A DNA stretch of 64,000 bases from IMCC45349 sp047219225 (GCF_047219225.1 NZ_CP178208.1:744001-808000), one strand, 5' to 3'; positions 35,772-44,727 are shown, counted from the first letter of the stretch. Notes: generated by a model not told the origin, from the letters alone. Program-made: numbers and translations.

Positions 35772-35840
35772 CTATAATACTACTTTTACTATTAATACTA
35801 CCAAAGCAGCTAATAGTAATATGCGTTTTACATTTTTCAT
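35772..35840 (-). CDS. Putative 22-residue hydrophobic peptide
   Basis: A short frame from ATG at 35840 to TAG encodes 22 residues: a basic start (MKNVKRI) followed by a single hydrophobic stretch (LLLAALVVLIVKVVL). It lies alone in the 393-bp gap between serS and the TPR gene and is followed by a good terminator about 100 bases downstream. It could be a membrane microprotein or a chance frame in a small RNA. No family is recognised; AT-rich DNA makes such frames common, so the call is weak. Confidence 0.3.
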   Translation of the reverse strand: MKNVKRILLLAALVVLIVKVVL

Positions 35841-35977
35841 ATTAGTAGGTTAAACATTGGTAGTTCTAAATTCACCATTTTTTTTGAAATCACAAAGAAA
35901 ATAGCGAAATATTCGTCAAACAGCGTGTTTTTTTAGCATTTTAACGATAAAAGTACTGATTTTGTTTAACCTTCTAA

Positions 35978-37249
35978 CTAATCAATAATAGAAAAACCTG
36001 TATATGGTACTAATACTTCTGGTATTACAATACCTTCATCAGTTTGGTAGTTTTCTAATATTCCAGCTAAAACTCTAGGTAATGCTAAAGAACTTCCGTT
36101 TAATGTATGTGCTAATTCGCTTTTACCTTCACTATTTTTAAAGCGTAGTTTTAAACGATTAGCTTGGAATGTTTCAAAATTTGATACAGAAGAAATTTCT
36201 AACCATCTATCTTGAGCTGTAGAAAAAACTTCAAAATCAAAAGTTAATGCTGCTGTAAATCCTAAATCACCTCCACATAATCTTAAAATTCTATATGGTA
36301 ATTTAAGTTCTTGCAAAATGGTTTTAACATGTTCTACCATTCCATCTAAAGCTTCGTAAGAACGTGTTGGGTGTTCTACTCTTAATATCTCTACCTTATC
36401 AAATTGATGTAATCTATTTAATCCTCTAACATGAGCTCCATAACTTCCTGCTTCTCTACGAAAACATGGTGTGTATCCTGTAATTGCCTTAGGTAAGTCA
36501 TTTTCTGATAATAATTCACCTCTAAAAATATTAGTTGCTGGTACTTCAGCCGTAGGAATTAAATATAAATTATCTCCAGTTACATGATACATTTGCCCTT
36601 CTTTATCTGGTAACTGTCCTGTTCCAAAACCTGATGCTTCATTTACCAAATGAGGCACTTGCATTTCATGATATCCAGCAGCAGTATTTTTGTCTAAAAA
36701 ATAATTTATTAAAGCGCGTTGTAATCTAGCTCCTTTGCCTTTATATACAGGGAATCCTGCTCCAGTAATTTTATTACCTAGCTCAAAATCTATAATATCG
36801 TACTTCTTTGCTAACTCCCAGTGTGGTAAAGCATTTTCAGATAACTTAGGAATATCACCTTCTCTAAAAACCTCTTCATTATCTTCATCCGTATTTCCAT
36901 TTGGAACAGAATCATGAGGTACATTAGGTATTTTATATAATAACTCCTGTAACTTTTCTGTAGTAGCATTTAAACTTTCAGAAAACGTGTTTTTATCTTC
37001 CTTTAAAGTAGCTGTTTTTTCTTTAAGAATATTTGCCTTTTGTGCTTCACCAGATTTATAAAGCATCCCTATTTCTTTGGACAACGCATTCATCTCTGCT
37101 GAAGCATTATCAAACTTTGTTTGTAGGCTTCTACGTTGTTCATCTATAGAAATTACTTCTGCAATCATTTCTTTAGCATCTATATTACGTTTTGTTAAAC
37201 GTTCGATAACTAATTCTTGATTGTCTCTAATAAAAGGTACTTGTAACAT
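35978..37249 (-). CDS. serS: Seryl-tRNA synthetase
   Basis: Charges tRNA-Ser. The 423-residue protein has an N-terminal antiparallel coiled-coil arm (residues ~30-105, 'RRSLQTKFDNASAEMNALSKEIG') and the class II catalytic core: motif 2 'CFRREAGSYGAHVRGLNRLHQFDKVEI' and motif 3 'LNGSSLALPRVLAGILENYQ'. The serine-binding 'PTAEVPATN' is also present. Length and domain order are standard. Confidence 0.97.
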   Translation of the reverse strand: MLQVPFIRDNQELVIERLTKRNIDAKEMIAEVISIDEQRRSLQTKFDNASAEMNALSKEIGMLYKSGEAQKANILKEKTATLKEDKNTFSESLNATTEKLQELLYKIPNVPHDSVPNGNTDEDNEEVFREGDIPKLSENALPHWELAKKYDIIDFELGNKITGAGFPVYKGKGARLQRALINYFLDKNTAAGYHEMQVPHLVNEASGFGTGQLPDKEGQMYHVTGDNLYLIPTAEVPATNIFRGELLSENDLPKAITGYTPCFRREAGSYGAHVRGLNRLHQFDKVEILRVEHPTRSYEALDGMVEHVKTILQELKLPYRILRLCGGDLGFTAALTFDFEVFSTAQDRWLEISSVSNFETFQANRLKLRFKNSEGKSELAHTLNGSSLALPRVLAGILENYQTDEGIVIPEVLVPYTGFSIID

Positions 37250-37293
37250 TGCTTAAAAATTTAAGCGACAAATTTAAACAATTACTAAGAAAA

Positions 37294-38610
37294 CTAATCT
37301 TGTTTTGAAGGTAAAATCCAATCACTATGCTTAAAAGCATCCCATTTTACAGATGCTAGGTCTATTTCTGGATTTATAAGTTGTTGAAATGGTCTTCCGT
37401 TTACTTTAATAAAACAATCTACATACACTTCAACATCTTGCCCTTCTTCTTTAAATTTACTTTTTAAATACTGTGAAAATTGCCAAATTACATCTGGCTT
37501 AGTAGATGCTATATTAATTTGTTTACGAGTTAAAAAGTCGGACAGTTTAACAGGAATTGTTTGACCTGTCTCTTTATTAACCACTTTATAATTAGCATAT
37601 CCACTTTTAACTCTTAACATCATTCGCCAAGAAAGACGATGTCCTTCTTCTGTCCACAACACATCATCCTTTATTACCCAATGTCTTAATGGTAATAGGA
37701 TATGAATAGTAAAATAAATTACAAATACTGTTATACCTAGCTTACTTGTATTAGGTATTATAACATCTTGCTTATTATATAAAGGCTTTTGTTTTAGAAA
37801 AATATTTCTGATGGTTTTTGGCTCAAAAAAGAACATACATAATGCTAAAGACATGTATGGAAAAATTCCTATTTGAAACACTATAGAATTAAACAAATGA
37901 AAAAAGACTGATGCAACAAAAGCAAGCTTTCTTGTTGGTTTATATAGTAATAATGGTACCACTAATAAATCAAATAGAATACCTGAATAAGCTAATACAT
38001 AGTGTAACCATTTGGTTTGTAAAAAATCCCCTATTAACACATAGTCCTTCTTCCCTTTCATAAACAATTCAATAGCAGTAGTATCAATCCAATCAGGATA
38101 CCATTTAGCTACCGAAGCATAAGTATAAACAATACCCATTTGTACTATAAACAATAAAGAACACCACTGTGGCATACTATATTTAACAATTGAAGGATTT
38201 TGTTTAGCATCAATTGAATAATATCTATTAGCAGGCATTATTGCCATAAACAATGACAAAAAAACTAACAAATAATAATGGTTATTATATGACGATTTTT
38301 GCATTAAATACACAAAAGTCCACATTACAGTAAAGCCAATAATACTAAACCTATACTTATAACCTAACATAATACCAAAACCAAAAACACCCATAATTGC
38401 AAAGTATATGTACATTCCAATTCCTGGTAAAGGTTGAAGCCAATCAAAAGAAATAAAAGAAAAAGTAAACTCAGGTTCGACTAAAACGCGTTTTACCCAA
38501 CCAGTTAAAATAGCGCCAAATGACTCAAAGATAATTAAGAGCCCAAAAAAGACTCTAAATACAATTAAAGCACTATTATCAATTTGTTTAAATAAAATAC
38601 GATTAAGCAT
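37294..38610 (-). CDS. HTTM-domain membrane protein (vitamin K gamma-carboxylase-like)
   Basis: This 438-residue protein has about seven hydrophobic helices in its N-terminal two thirds and a soluble C-terminal region. It starts 'IDNSALIVFRVFFGLLIIFESF' and contains 'YNNHYYLLVFLSLFMAIMPANRYYSID', the conserved HTTM (horizontally transferred transmembrane) block. In animals this domain is part of the vitamin-K-dependent gamma-carboxylase; bacterial members have no settled function. Its start lies eight bases inside the ribF gene, so the two are translated together. Confidence 0.85.
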   Translation of the reverse strand: MLNRILFKQIDNSALIVFRVFFGLLIIFESFGAILTGWVKRVLVEPEFTFSFISFDWLQPLPGIGMYIYFAIMGVFGFGIMLGYKYRFSIIGFTVMWTFVYLMQKSSYNNHYYLLVFLSLFMAIMPANRYYSIDAKQNPSIVKYSMPQWCSLLFIVQMGIVYTYASVAKWYPDWIDTTAIELFMKGKKDYVLIGDFLQTKWLHYVLAYSGILFDLLVVPLLLYKPTRKLAFVASVFFHLFNSIVFQIGIFPYMSLALCMFFFEPKTIRNIFLKQKPLYNKQDVIIPNTSKLGITVFVIYFTIHILLPLRHWVIKDDVLWTEEGHRLSWRMMLRVKSGYANYKVVNKETGQTIPVKLSDFLTRKQINIASTKPDVIWQFSQYLKSKFKEEGQDVEVYVDCFIKVNGRPFQQLINPEIDLASVKWDAFKHSDWILPSKQD

Positions 38611-39535
38611 TGTTTATATATTCTATAGCTAACTGTTTGTCTTTTTGAAGTTGGTCTTTTAACTCTTTAATAGACGCAAATTTTCGCTCATCCCTTAAAC
38701 GTTGTAATATTTCAACTTTAATATTCTTATCATAAATATTATTATTAAAATCAAAAAAATGAATCTCAATAGATTGAGTATTACTAGAATCTACCGTAGG
38801 ATTCACGCCTATATTCATCATTCCAAAAACTTCGGTATTTTCTATATTAGCCTTTACAACATATACACCATCTTTAGGTATTAACTTATAATCTTCTTCT
38901 ATATTTAAGTTAGCTGTTGGGAAATTAATTTGCTTTCCTAAGCCCTTTCCTTTTACTACATTGCCATTAAGCATGAAATTATATCCTAAAAATTGATTAG
39001 CGGCCTTTATATCTCCAGCTATAAGTGCTTTTCTAATTTTTGTAGAACTTACAGCTACTTCATTAACTTCTTGAGCAGTAATTTCTGTTACTTTAAAATC
39101 ATAAATCTCTCCAAACTCTTTTAAATCATCAATGTTTGCTGTTCTATTTCTACCAAAATGATGATCATAACCAATAATTATATGCTTTACATGCAATTTC
39201 TTAACCAATACATCTCTTACGTATTCCAATGCTGATAAACGTGAAAACTCCTGCGTAAATTCTTTTATTACTAGATGGTCAACACCAAAATCGCTTAATA
39301 AATTTGCTTTCTCATCTATAGTATTAATTAATTTAATTCCAGCATCTTTTTGAAGTACCATTCTAGGATGTGGAAAAAAAGTAAGTACCACTGCTTTTAA
39401 GCCATCTTTTTTTGCAATTTTTGTTAGACGACTTATTATTTTTTGATGTCCATGATGCACACCATCAAATGTACCAATTGTAACAATTGAATCAGAAAGA
39501 ATATTATAATCTGATGCATTTTTTATTTTCAACAC
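38603..39535 (-). CDS. ribF: Bifunctional riboflavin kinase / FAD synthetase
   Basis: Makes FMN from riboflavin and then FAD. The 310-residue protein has the N-terminal nucleotidyltransferase domain ('IVTIGTFDGVHHGHQKIISRL', containing the HxGH-type motif, and 'HIIIGYDHHFGRNRTANIDDL') and the C-terminal flavokinase domain ('GKGLGKQINFPTANLNIE', a PTAN motif, and 'GVYVV', 'GMMNIGVNPTV'). Domain order and length are standard. It is followed by the HTTM gene with an eight-base overlap. Confidence 0.96.
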   Translation of the reverse strand: MLKIKNASDYNILSDSIVTIGTFDGVHHGHQKIISRLTKIAKKDGLKAVVLTFFPHPRMVLQKDAGIKLINTIDEKANLLSDFGVDHLVIKEFTQEFSRLSALEYVRDVLVKKLHVKHIIIGYDHHFGRNRTANIDDLKEFGEIYDFKVTEITAQEVNEVAVSSTKIRKALIAGDIKAANQFLGYNFMLNGNVVKGKGLGKQINFPTANLNIEEDYKLIPKDGVYVVKANIENTEVFGMMNIGVNPTVDSSNTQSIEIHFFDFNNNIYDKNIKVEILQRLRDERKFASIKELKDQLQKDKQLAIEYINNA

Positions 39536-39567
39536 AACTATTTTTATGATTGAAACGAATATAAAAA

Positions 39568-39595
39568 AAAGAGGATTGATTACTCAATCCTCTTT
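39568..39595. terminator. Terminator between the metalloprotease gene and ribF
   Basis: The stem AAAGAGGATTGA / TCAATCCTCTTT has a four-base TTAC loop and A/T flanks. It lies just downstream of the metalloprotease stop on the minus strand and upstream of ribF. Confidence 0.9.
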
Positions 39596-39617
39596 AAAAT
39601 ATTTATAATTATAAATC

Positions 39618-41591
39618 TTATTTCTTAACAAATGGTAAAGAAACAGAATTATTGTCTTTAGTTATTTTAACAAAGTACATTCCATTGCTATAAGCAGATG
39701 TATCAATAGTTAAATCAGAAATAGCTGAAATTTCATTTTGAGTAACTAATTGACCAATCATATTATATACTTGGTAAGAATCTGGAAGATCTCCTGTATT
39801 AGCTAATTTAATATTTAATACATTAGTTGCTGGGTTAGGATATACTCCTATTCCGCTATTAGCAAAATAATCATTAATTCCTAAAGCAAATGTAGATACA
39901 TTTTGAGTTTCTGTATCAGAGAACTGTCCACCTGAAGCTATTAAAGTATTATCATCAGCTCTTAATTCATAAGATCCATTACCCCAATCACAACATATTC
40001 CATCTCCATATCCATCATTAATAATAAAAGCATAACACTCATCAGGTACTACATTAAATGAATCATTAATTACTGTTCCCTCAGTACCATCAGTATAAGG
40101 ACCACCACTATATAATAATGCATTAGAAGAATCTCTAAATTCCCATGTTGTTTCAGACCCATACTGGTCTAAAGTTAATGCTAAATGCACTTGAGTAGTT
40201 GTAGCAAAAGAATCAGATCCATTAAAGCTTTCATTAGCTGTATCATTACAACTTCTTGCATCAGGATTCCCATTTGGATTATTAATAGACACGTTTAAAG
40301 TGTGGCTTCCACCTGAAGCTGAGAATGTTGGTAAAGTTACTGTTGTAAACTCTCCATAAGCTAAGTTACCACTCCACATATAATCTGTTGACGCACCGCC
40401 ATCAACATCGTAAGTAATTGTTGCTGACATTAACGCCACTGTTCCCCAGTTAGTTATTCTAACTGTAGCATCAATATCTGGACTACAAGGGATAGTTGCA
40501 AGTTCTTCAATTTCAATACTTCCATCATCACTAACATCAGCTAAAGGCGTACATGCGTTTGATGTTGCTGTAGATGGTCTGTTTGCAGCACTTCCCATTG
40601 TAGCTAAAATTCTAGCTTTTTGATCGTTAGTAAATACATTCATACAAGCATCATCTGAATAATCCATATAGTTTTCAACCATATCAATATCTCCACCAGG
40701 GCAAGAATCTGTACCTGTAGGACATCCATAATTTGGACCAGCAATTGGAGGTGTATCTGCACAAAAATCATCACTAGCACATCCACCTTGGAATGTATGA
40801 TATAAACCTAAATAATGCCCAACTTCGTGAGTCATTGTTCTACCTAAATTAAACGGAGCAGGTAATGTAACACCTGCAGCATCATTACTTCCAAAAAAAG
40901 TATAATTAGAAACTACTCCATCAGATTCAGCTGGTCCACCTGGAAATTGTGCGTACCCTAATAAACTACCATCAGAAAAATTAACAGACCACATGTTCAT
41001 ATATTGAGAAGCATCCCAATAAGTAGCTGGCTTCAATACTGTATCTGTATTTCCTCCTGGTCCAGACCAAGATGTACTAACCGCAGACATATCTATTCTA
41101 TCAATACCATTAGTTACACATCCATCAGGAGTTCTTTGCGCTAAACAAAATTCAATTTCAACATCTGCTCCATCTGGATCAGTATTAAATCCGTTTGTTC
41201 CAGCCATTCTTCTAAAATCCTCATTCATTACTGTAATTTGAGAAATAACTTGAGCGTCAGAAATATTTGCTCCTGTTCCAATTGGCTCTCCATTGTGAAT
41301 AACATGCACTACTACAGGAATTGTATATAGTACACTTCCGTCTGGATTAGCAGCACGTTGCGCTTTGACTGCTGCTACTTTTGGTGCAATCCAATTTTCA
41401 TAATAATCACTACCCATCATCCTTGGGCTATTTTCTAAAAGTGCAGCATTATATTCATCTGTTGCACAACGAACATGACCGTCAGGAGTAGTCTGAGCAT
41501 TGTCAATTAAAGTACCTTTAGTTTGCGCATTAAGTGCTGTAAATGACACTAATACAAACAAAAAAAGGAATTTTTGAGTAAAGTTTTTCAT
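39618..41591 (-). CDS. M43-type zinc metalloprotease with T9SS C-terminal sorting domain
   Basis: This 657-residue exported protease has a signal peptide (cleavage near 'LNAQ'). The zinc motif HEVGHYLGLYH (residues 255-265) matches HExxHxxGxxH of the metzincins, followed by a Met-turn region 'ENYMDYSDDACMN'. That is the cytophagalysin/pappalysin (M43B) pattern. The C-terminal ~75 residues ('VYPNPATNVLNIKLANT', 'YNMIGQLV', 'GMYFVKI', ending 'LPFVKK') form a type A sorting domain that directs secretion by T9SS. It probably degrades extracellular proteins. It is monocistronic with its own terminator. Confidence 0.93.
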   Translation of the reverse strand: MKNFTQKFLFLFVLVSFTALNAQTKGTLIDNAQTTPDGHVRCATDEYNAALLENSPRMMGSDYYENWIAPKVAAVKAQRAANPDGSVLYTIPVVVHVIHNGEPIGTGANISDAQVISQITVMNEDFRRMAGTNGFNTDPDGADVEIEFCLAQRTPDGCVTNGIDRIDMSAVSTSWSGPGGNTDTVLKPATYWDASQYMNMWSVNFSDGSLLGYAQFPGGPAESDGVVSNYTFFGSNDAAGVTLPAPFNLGRTMTHEVGHYLGLYHTFQGGCASDDFCADTPPIAGPNYGCPTGTDSCPGGDIDMVENYMDYSDDACMNVFTNDQKARILATMGSAANRPSTATSNACTPLADVSDDGSIEIEELATIPCSPDIDATVRITNWGTVALMSATITYDVDGGASTDYMWSGNLAYGEFTTVTLPTFSASGGSHTLNVSINNPNGNPDARSCNDTANESFNGSDSFATTTQVHLALTLDQYGSETTWEFRDSSNALLYSGGPYTDGTEGTVINDSFNVVPDECYAFIINDGYGDGICCDWGNGSYELRADDNTLIASGGQFSDTETQNVSTFALGINDYFANSGIGVYPNPATNVLNIKLANTGDLPDSYQVYNMIGQLVTQNEISAISDLTIDTSAYSNGMYFVKITKDNNSVSLPFVKK

Positions 41592-41805
41592 AATATAATT
41601 TTGTTTTCCTTTATGAGTTTATTAAATATTCGTTAAAAATAGTAATTAATATTCAAAAATGACAAATTAAAAGTCTTAAAAGCTTAAGTAAAACAAATAC
41701 TAATTATTCATTTTTACCTCTTTAAATTTCAATTAAAATCAATTATTACTCATAAAATTTGAGATTACTATAATTATGTCGAAAAACAACTTCAATCCTT
41801 AACAT

Positions 41806-42372
41806 TTATTTTCCATTAAAACTATTCATAGTATTATTTACTCCTGCTAATACAAAAGATTTAATAAGTTCCACGCTTTTATCTAATCGCTCCGGAAGTT
41901 TTTCAAGTTCCTCATCATTCCACTTACCTAAAACATAATCTACCTGCCTACCTTTACTAAAGGTATCGCTAATACCAAATCTAAACCTATTGTATTTTGT
42001 AGTATTCAATTTATCTTGAGTATCCTTTAACCCATTATGTCCTCCATCACTCCCTTTTGTTTTTAACCTAATACTTCCAAAAGGTAAATTCAAATCATCA
42101 GTAACAACTAATAAATTCTCTAGTGGTACTTTCTCTTTTTCTAACCAGTATTTTATAGACTTACCACTTAAGTTCATATATGTACTAGGTTTTAAAAAAA
42201 TAAAAGTTCTTCCTTTTAGTTTATATTCTGCTTTATCGCCTAGTTTATCCGTAACAAATGAAACTTCTTCTTTTTTAGCAAAATGGTCTAATATTTTAAA
42301 CCCAATATTATGCCTCGTATCAGCATATTTTTCACCTATATTACCTAAACCTACTATTAAAAACTTTTTCAT
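41806..42372 (-). CDS. pth: Peptidyl-tRNA hydrolase
   Basis: Recycles peptidyl-tRNA released from stalled ribosomes. I start it at the ATG at 42372 (MKKFLIVGLGNIGEKYADTRHNIGF). An upstream in-frame start at 42438 would add 22 residues that do not fit the family. Conserved residues are present: the histidine in 'TRHNIGF', the aspartate in 'VVTDDLNLPFGS' and the asparagine in 'GGHNGLKD'. The motif GLGNIG replaces the usual GLGNPG. Length is 188 residues. It follows rplY on the same strand, beyond a terminator-like hairpin. Confidence 0.95.
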   Translation of the reverse strand: MKKFLIVGLGNIGEKYADTRHNIGFKILDHFAKKEEVSFVTDKLGDKAEYKLKGRTFIFLKPSTYMNLSGKSIKYWLEKEKVPLENLLVVTDDLNLPFGSIRLKTKGSDGGHNGLKDTQDKLNTTKYNRFRFGISDTFSKGRQVDYVLGKWNDEELEKLPERLDKSVELIKSFVLAGVNNTMNSFNGK

Positions 42373-42465
42373 ATTAATTTCATCATAATTTTGATTATGA
42401 TGTTTTCTTTTAAAAATCCAATTAAAAAAATTACACATATAATAAGATAACTGTGTAAAAATAAA

Positions 42466-42493
42466 AAAGCATCCTGAAAAATCAGAATGCTTT
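42466..42493 (-). terminator. Terminator after rplY
   Basis: AAAGCATCCTGA pairs with TCAGAATGCTTT (one mismatch) around a four-base loop. On the minus strand it is followed by a T-rich tract. It could cut or attenuate readthrough from rplY into pth. Confidence 0.75.
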
Positions 42494-42515
42494 CTATATA
42501 TTAAGTATAAACTAC

Positions 42516-43121
42516 TTATTCTTCTGTTGCTTCTTCTGCATCATCATCTTCTTCAATGTTAGCAGCACTCATAGATGCTCTAGAACGCTTCACTTGACAT
42601 ACTACTGTGTTATCTGGGTGCATGAATTTGTAATCATCATTAGCTAATTCAGTAATATAAAGTTTACCTCCAATTTTTAAGCTTGTAATATCAGCTTCAA
42701 TAAAATCTGGTAAGTTTGTTGGTAAAGCTTTAACTCTTAACTTACGTCTGTTTTTACGTAAAGAACCACCTGCTCTTACACCAACAGAATTTCCAACTAT
42801 TGATACTGGAATATCCATTGCTATTTCTTTATCTTCAAATAACTGATAGAAATCTATATGTAAGATTTTATCTGTTACAGGGTGAAATTGAATATCTTGT
42901 AATACTGCATTATAAGACTCTCCTCCTTCTAAGGCAATCACAACTGTATGCGCATTAGGCGTGTATACAAGTTTTGAGAATGCCAATTCGTTTGCTGAGA
43001 AATGTACTGGCTTATCTCCTCCGTATAATACGCAAGGAACCTGTCCAGCATTACGTAAGGCCTTTGTTGCTTTTTTGCCTACGCTTTCTCTTTTCGATCC
43101 ATTAATTGTAATTGATTTCAT
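42516..43121 (-). CDS. rplY: 50S ribosomal protein L25 (long CTC form)
   Basis: Binds 5S rRNA. The 201-residue protein has the L25 domain ('KRESVGKKATKALRNAGQVPCVLYGGDKPVHF', typical start) and the additional C-terminal TL5/CTC domain ('EIAMDIPVSIVGNSVGVRAGGSLRKNRRKLRVKALPTNLP'). It ends in an acidic tail (EEDDDAEEATEE). It lies 26 bases after prs and leads into pth. This prs-rplY-pth arrangement is conserved in many Bacteroidota. Confidence 0.95.
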   Translation of the reverse strand: MKSITINGSKRESVGKKATKALRNAGQVPCVLYGGDKPVHFSANELAFSKLVYTPNAHTVVIALEGGESYNAVLQDIQFHPVTDKILHIDFYQLFEDKEIAMDIPVSIVGNSVGVRAGGSLRKNRRKLRVKALPTNLPDFIEADITSLKIGGKLYITELANDDYKFMHPDNTVVCQVKRSRASMSAANIEEDDDAEEATEE

Positions 43122-43147
43122 TTTTAAAATTTATGTTGAATAATTAT

Positions 43148-44089
43148 TTACATTATAAACTTTGAGCTAATTGACTTATTGTGATGTACATTTTGCATTA
43201 CATCGGCAAATAAATTAGCACAACTTAGCACTCTAATTTTATCACTTTCTTGTGATAAAGGAATAGAGTCTGTTACTATTAATTCTTCTAGTTTAGAATT
43301 TTCTAATCTTTCGTAAGCACTTCCAGACAAAATAGGATGTGTACAAATAGCTCTTACACTAAGTGCTCCACGTTCCATCATTAAATCTGCTGCTTTAGTA
43401 AGTGTTCCTGCTGTATCTACCATATCATCAACTAACACAACATTTTTTCCAGTCACATCTCCAATTAACTCCATATGGGAAATAACATTAGCTTTTGCTC
43501 GCTGCTTATAACAAATAACAACATCGCTCTCTAAAGCTTTAGAATAAGCATAAGCTCTTTTAGAACCTCCCATATCTGGAGATGCTATAGTTAAATTATC
43601 TAATCCTAAACTCTTTAAGTATGGTAAAAATATTGTTGATGCAAATAAATGGTCAACTGGTTTTTCAAAAAATCCTTGAATTTGATCAGCATGCAAATCC
43701 ATAGTTATGATACGAGTAGCTCCTGCTGTTTCCAACATTTTCGCTACTAATTTCGCTGCAATAGGAACTCTAGGTTTATCTTTTCTATCTTGTCTTGCCC
43801 ATCCAAAATAAGGGATTACAGCTGTAATATGTCTTGCTGATGCACGTTTTGCCGCATCCAACATAAGTAACATTTCCATTAAATTTTCTGAACTAGGATT
43901 TGTAGATCCAATGATAAAAATTCTCGTTCCACGAACAGATTCCTCAAAAGATGGTTGAAATTCACCATCACTATAAGTAGATGTTATTACATTCCCCATT
44001 TCTGCACCAAAAGCGGCTGCAATTTTTTCACCAAGTACTTTACTTTGTGTACATGCAAAAATTTTAGGTTCTAGTACTGCGTTAGACAT
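43148..44089 (-). CDS. prs: Ribose-phosphate pyrophosphokinase
   Basis: Makes PRPP from ribose-5-phosphate and ATP. The 313-residue protein shows 'FACTQSKVLGEKIAAAFG', the ATP region 'FGWARQDRKDKPRVPIAAKLVAKMLE', the metal-binding 'ITMDLHADQIQGFF', and the PRPP-binding loop 'VVLVDDMVDTAGTLTKAADLM'. Length is normal. It opens the prs-rplY-pth cluster and is divergent from the tRNA-Leu gene. Confidence 0.97.
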   Translation of the reverse strand: MSNAVLEPKIFACTQSKVLGEKIAAAFGAEMGNVITSTYSDGEFQPSFEESVRGTRIFIIGSTNPSSENLMEMLLMLDAAKRASARHITAVIPYFGWARQDRKDKPRVPIAAKLVAKMLETAGATRIITMDLHADQIQGFFEKPVDHLFASTIFLPYLKSLGLDNLTIASPDMGGSKRAYAYSKALESDVVICYKQRAKANVISHMELIGDVTGKNVVLVDDMVDTAGTLTKAADLMMERGALSVRAICTHPILSGSAYERLENSKLEELIVTDSIPLSQESDKIRVLSCANLFADVMQNVHHNKSISSKFIM

Positions 44090-44140
44090 TGTATTATCTT
44101 GTTTTATAGTGATTTATAATCTGTTTCTTAAAACGAGGTG

Positions 44141-44148
44141 CAAATTTA
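44141..44148 (-). promoter_or_regulatory. Candidate -7 box for prs
   Basis: TAAATTTG on the minus strand matches TAnnTTTG and lies about 50 bases upstream of the prs start. A clear -33 TTG at the right distance is not visible, so the call is moderate. Confidence 0.4.
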
Positions 44149-44213
44149 TAAATTTATTTGAACTCTTAAAGGATAAAAGCACTAATTTTAATAGGTATAA
44201 GTAAATTATTTTA

Positions 44214-44221
44214 TAATTTTG
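44214..44221 (+). promoter_or_regulatory. Candidate -7 box for tRNA-Leu
   Basis: TAATTTTG matches TAnnTTTG and ends 12 bases before the first base of the tRNA. No clear upstream TTG is seen at 19-23 bases. Confidence 0.45.
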
Positions 44222-44233
44222 CTGCTCATTTTT

Positions 44234-44315
44234 GCTCAAGTGGCGGAATTGGTAGACGCGCTGGATTCAAAATCCAGTTTCTTCGGAAGTGTGGGTTCGA
44301 TTCCCACCTTGAGTA
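44234..44315 (+). tRNA. tRNA-Leu (anticodon CAA)
   Basis: This 82-nt gene folds as tRNA: acceptor GCTCAAG with CTTGAGT (one G-U pair) and discriminator A. The anticodon arm CTGGA-TTCAAAA-TCCAG places CAA at positions 34-36. A long variable arm (typical of Leu) is followed by the T-arm GTGGG-TTCGATT-CCCAC. The CCA end is not encoded. Its 3' part (44265 on) is the integration site of the island that follows. Confidence 0.95.
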
Positions 44316-44316
44316 C
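44265..44316 (+). repeat. Left attachment site: 52-bp direct repeat in the 3' part of tRNA-Leu
   Basis: These 52 bases, from the anticodon loop to one base past the discriminator, are repeated exactly at 46750-46801. The upstream copy keeps the tRNA whole, as expected for a tyrosine-recombinase insertion into a tRNA 3' end. Confidence 0.9.
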
Positions 44317-44329
44317 TTACTTGCAAATC

Positions 44330-44362
44330 AAAGCTTTACACCTAAAATGTAAAGCTTTTTTT
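44330..44362 (+). terminator. Terminator downstream of tRNA-Leu, inside the island
   Basis: An 11-bp stem AAAGCTTTACA / TGTAAAGCTTT with a seven-base loop, followed by a T-run. The island thus supplies a new terminator for the tRNA. Confidence 0.85.
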
Positions 44363-44373
44363 ATTCCTTATTT

Positions 44374-44386
44374 TTCAAAATCCAGT
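44374..44386 (+). repeat. 13-bp internal copy of the tRNA anticodon-loop sequence
   Basis: TTCAAAATCCAGT is identical to bases 44266-44278 of tRNA-Leu, just 58 bases past the tRNA end. It may be a second crossover core or a scar of an earlier insertion. Confidence 0.5.
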
Positions 44387-44388
44387 AA

Positions 44389-44408
44389 AACGCCATGAAA
44401 AACGCCAT
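44389..44408 (+). repeat. Paired AACGCCAT direct repeats, left end of island
   Basis: AACGCCAT occurs at 44389-44396 and 44401-44408, with 12-bp periodicity. A related pair with the same spacing occurs at the right end. The rest of 44409-44727 is AT-rich with no gene that I can see. Confidence 0.55.
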
Positions 44409-44727
44409 AAAACACAACTTCAAAATTACTTCTCAAAAACGTTAACAACTGACCTATAGCTAATTACAAAACATTAAATAAAACACACTGGACTGCTTAT
44501 CTTTTTAAGACACCCCACCTTCAAACTATACTTGTAAAATCAAATGCTAAATTTTATTGGATTTTTCTTACTTAAAAATTTAAACTAAAATCTTCGAAAG
44601 ATTCTAGATTTAGAAACACTTTATCTAATGAGTTGGAAAAATATTCTTAAAGCTTATATATTCTATCTAACCTAGGCTATTTTAATATTAAAATATATTT
44701 TAGCCATAAAAATATATTAATAGTTCA

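Noticed and set aside
44389..44408. AACGCCAT repeats as the start of a CRISPR array
   Set aside because: Only two short units with 12-bp spacing, no spacer-sized gaps and no cas genes.
44409..44727. Hidden integrase or HipB gene in the left non-coding part of the island
   Set aside because: No frame of useful length or HTH-like sequence is visible on either strand; the stretch is AT-rich with many stops.
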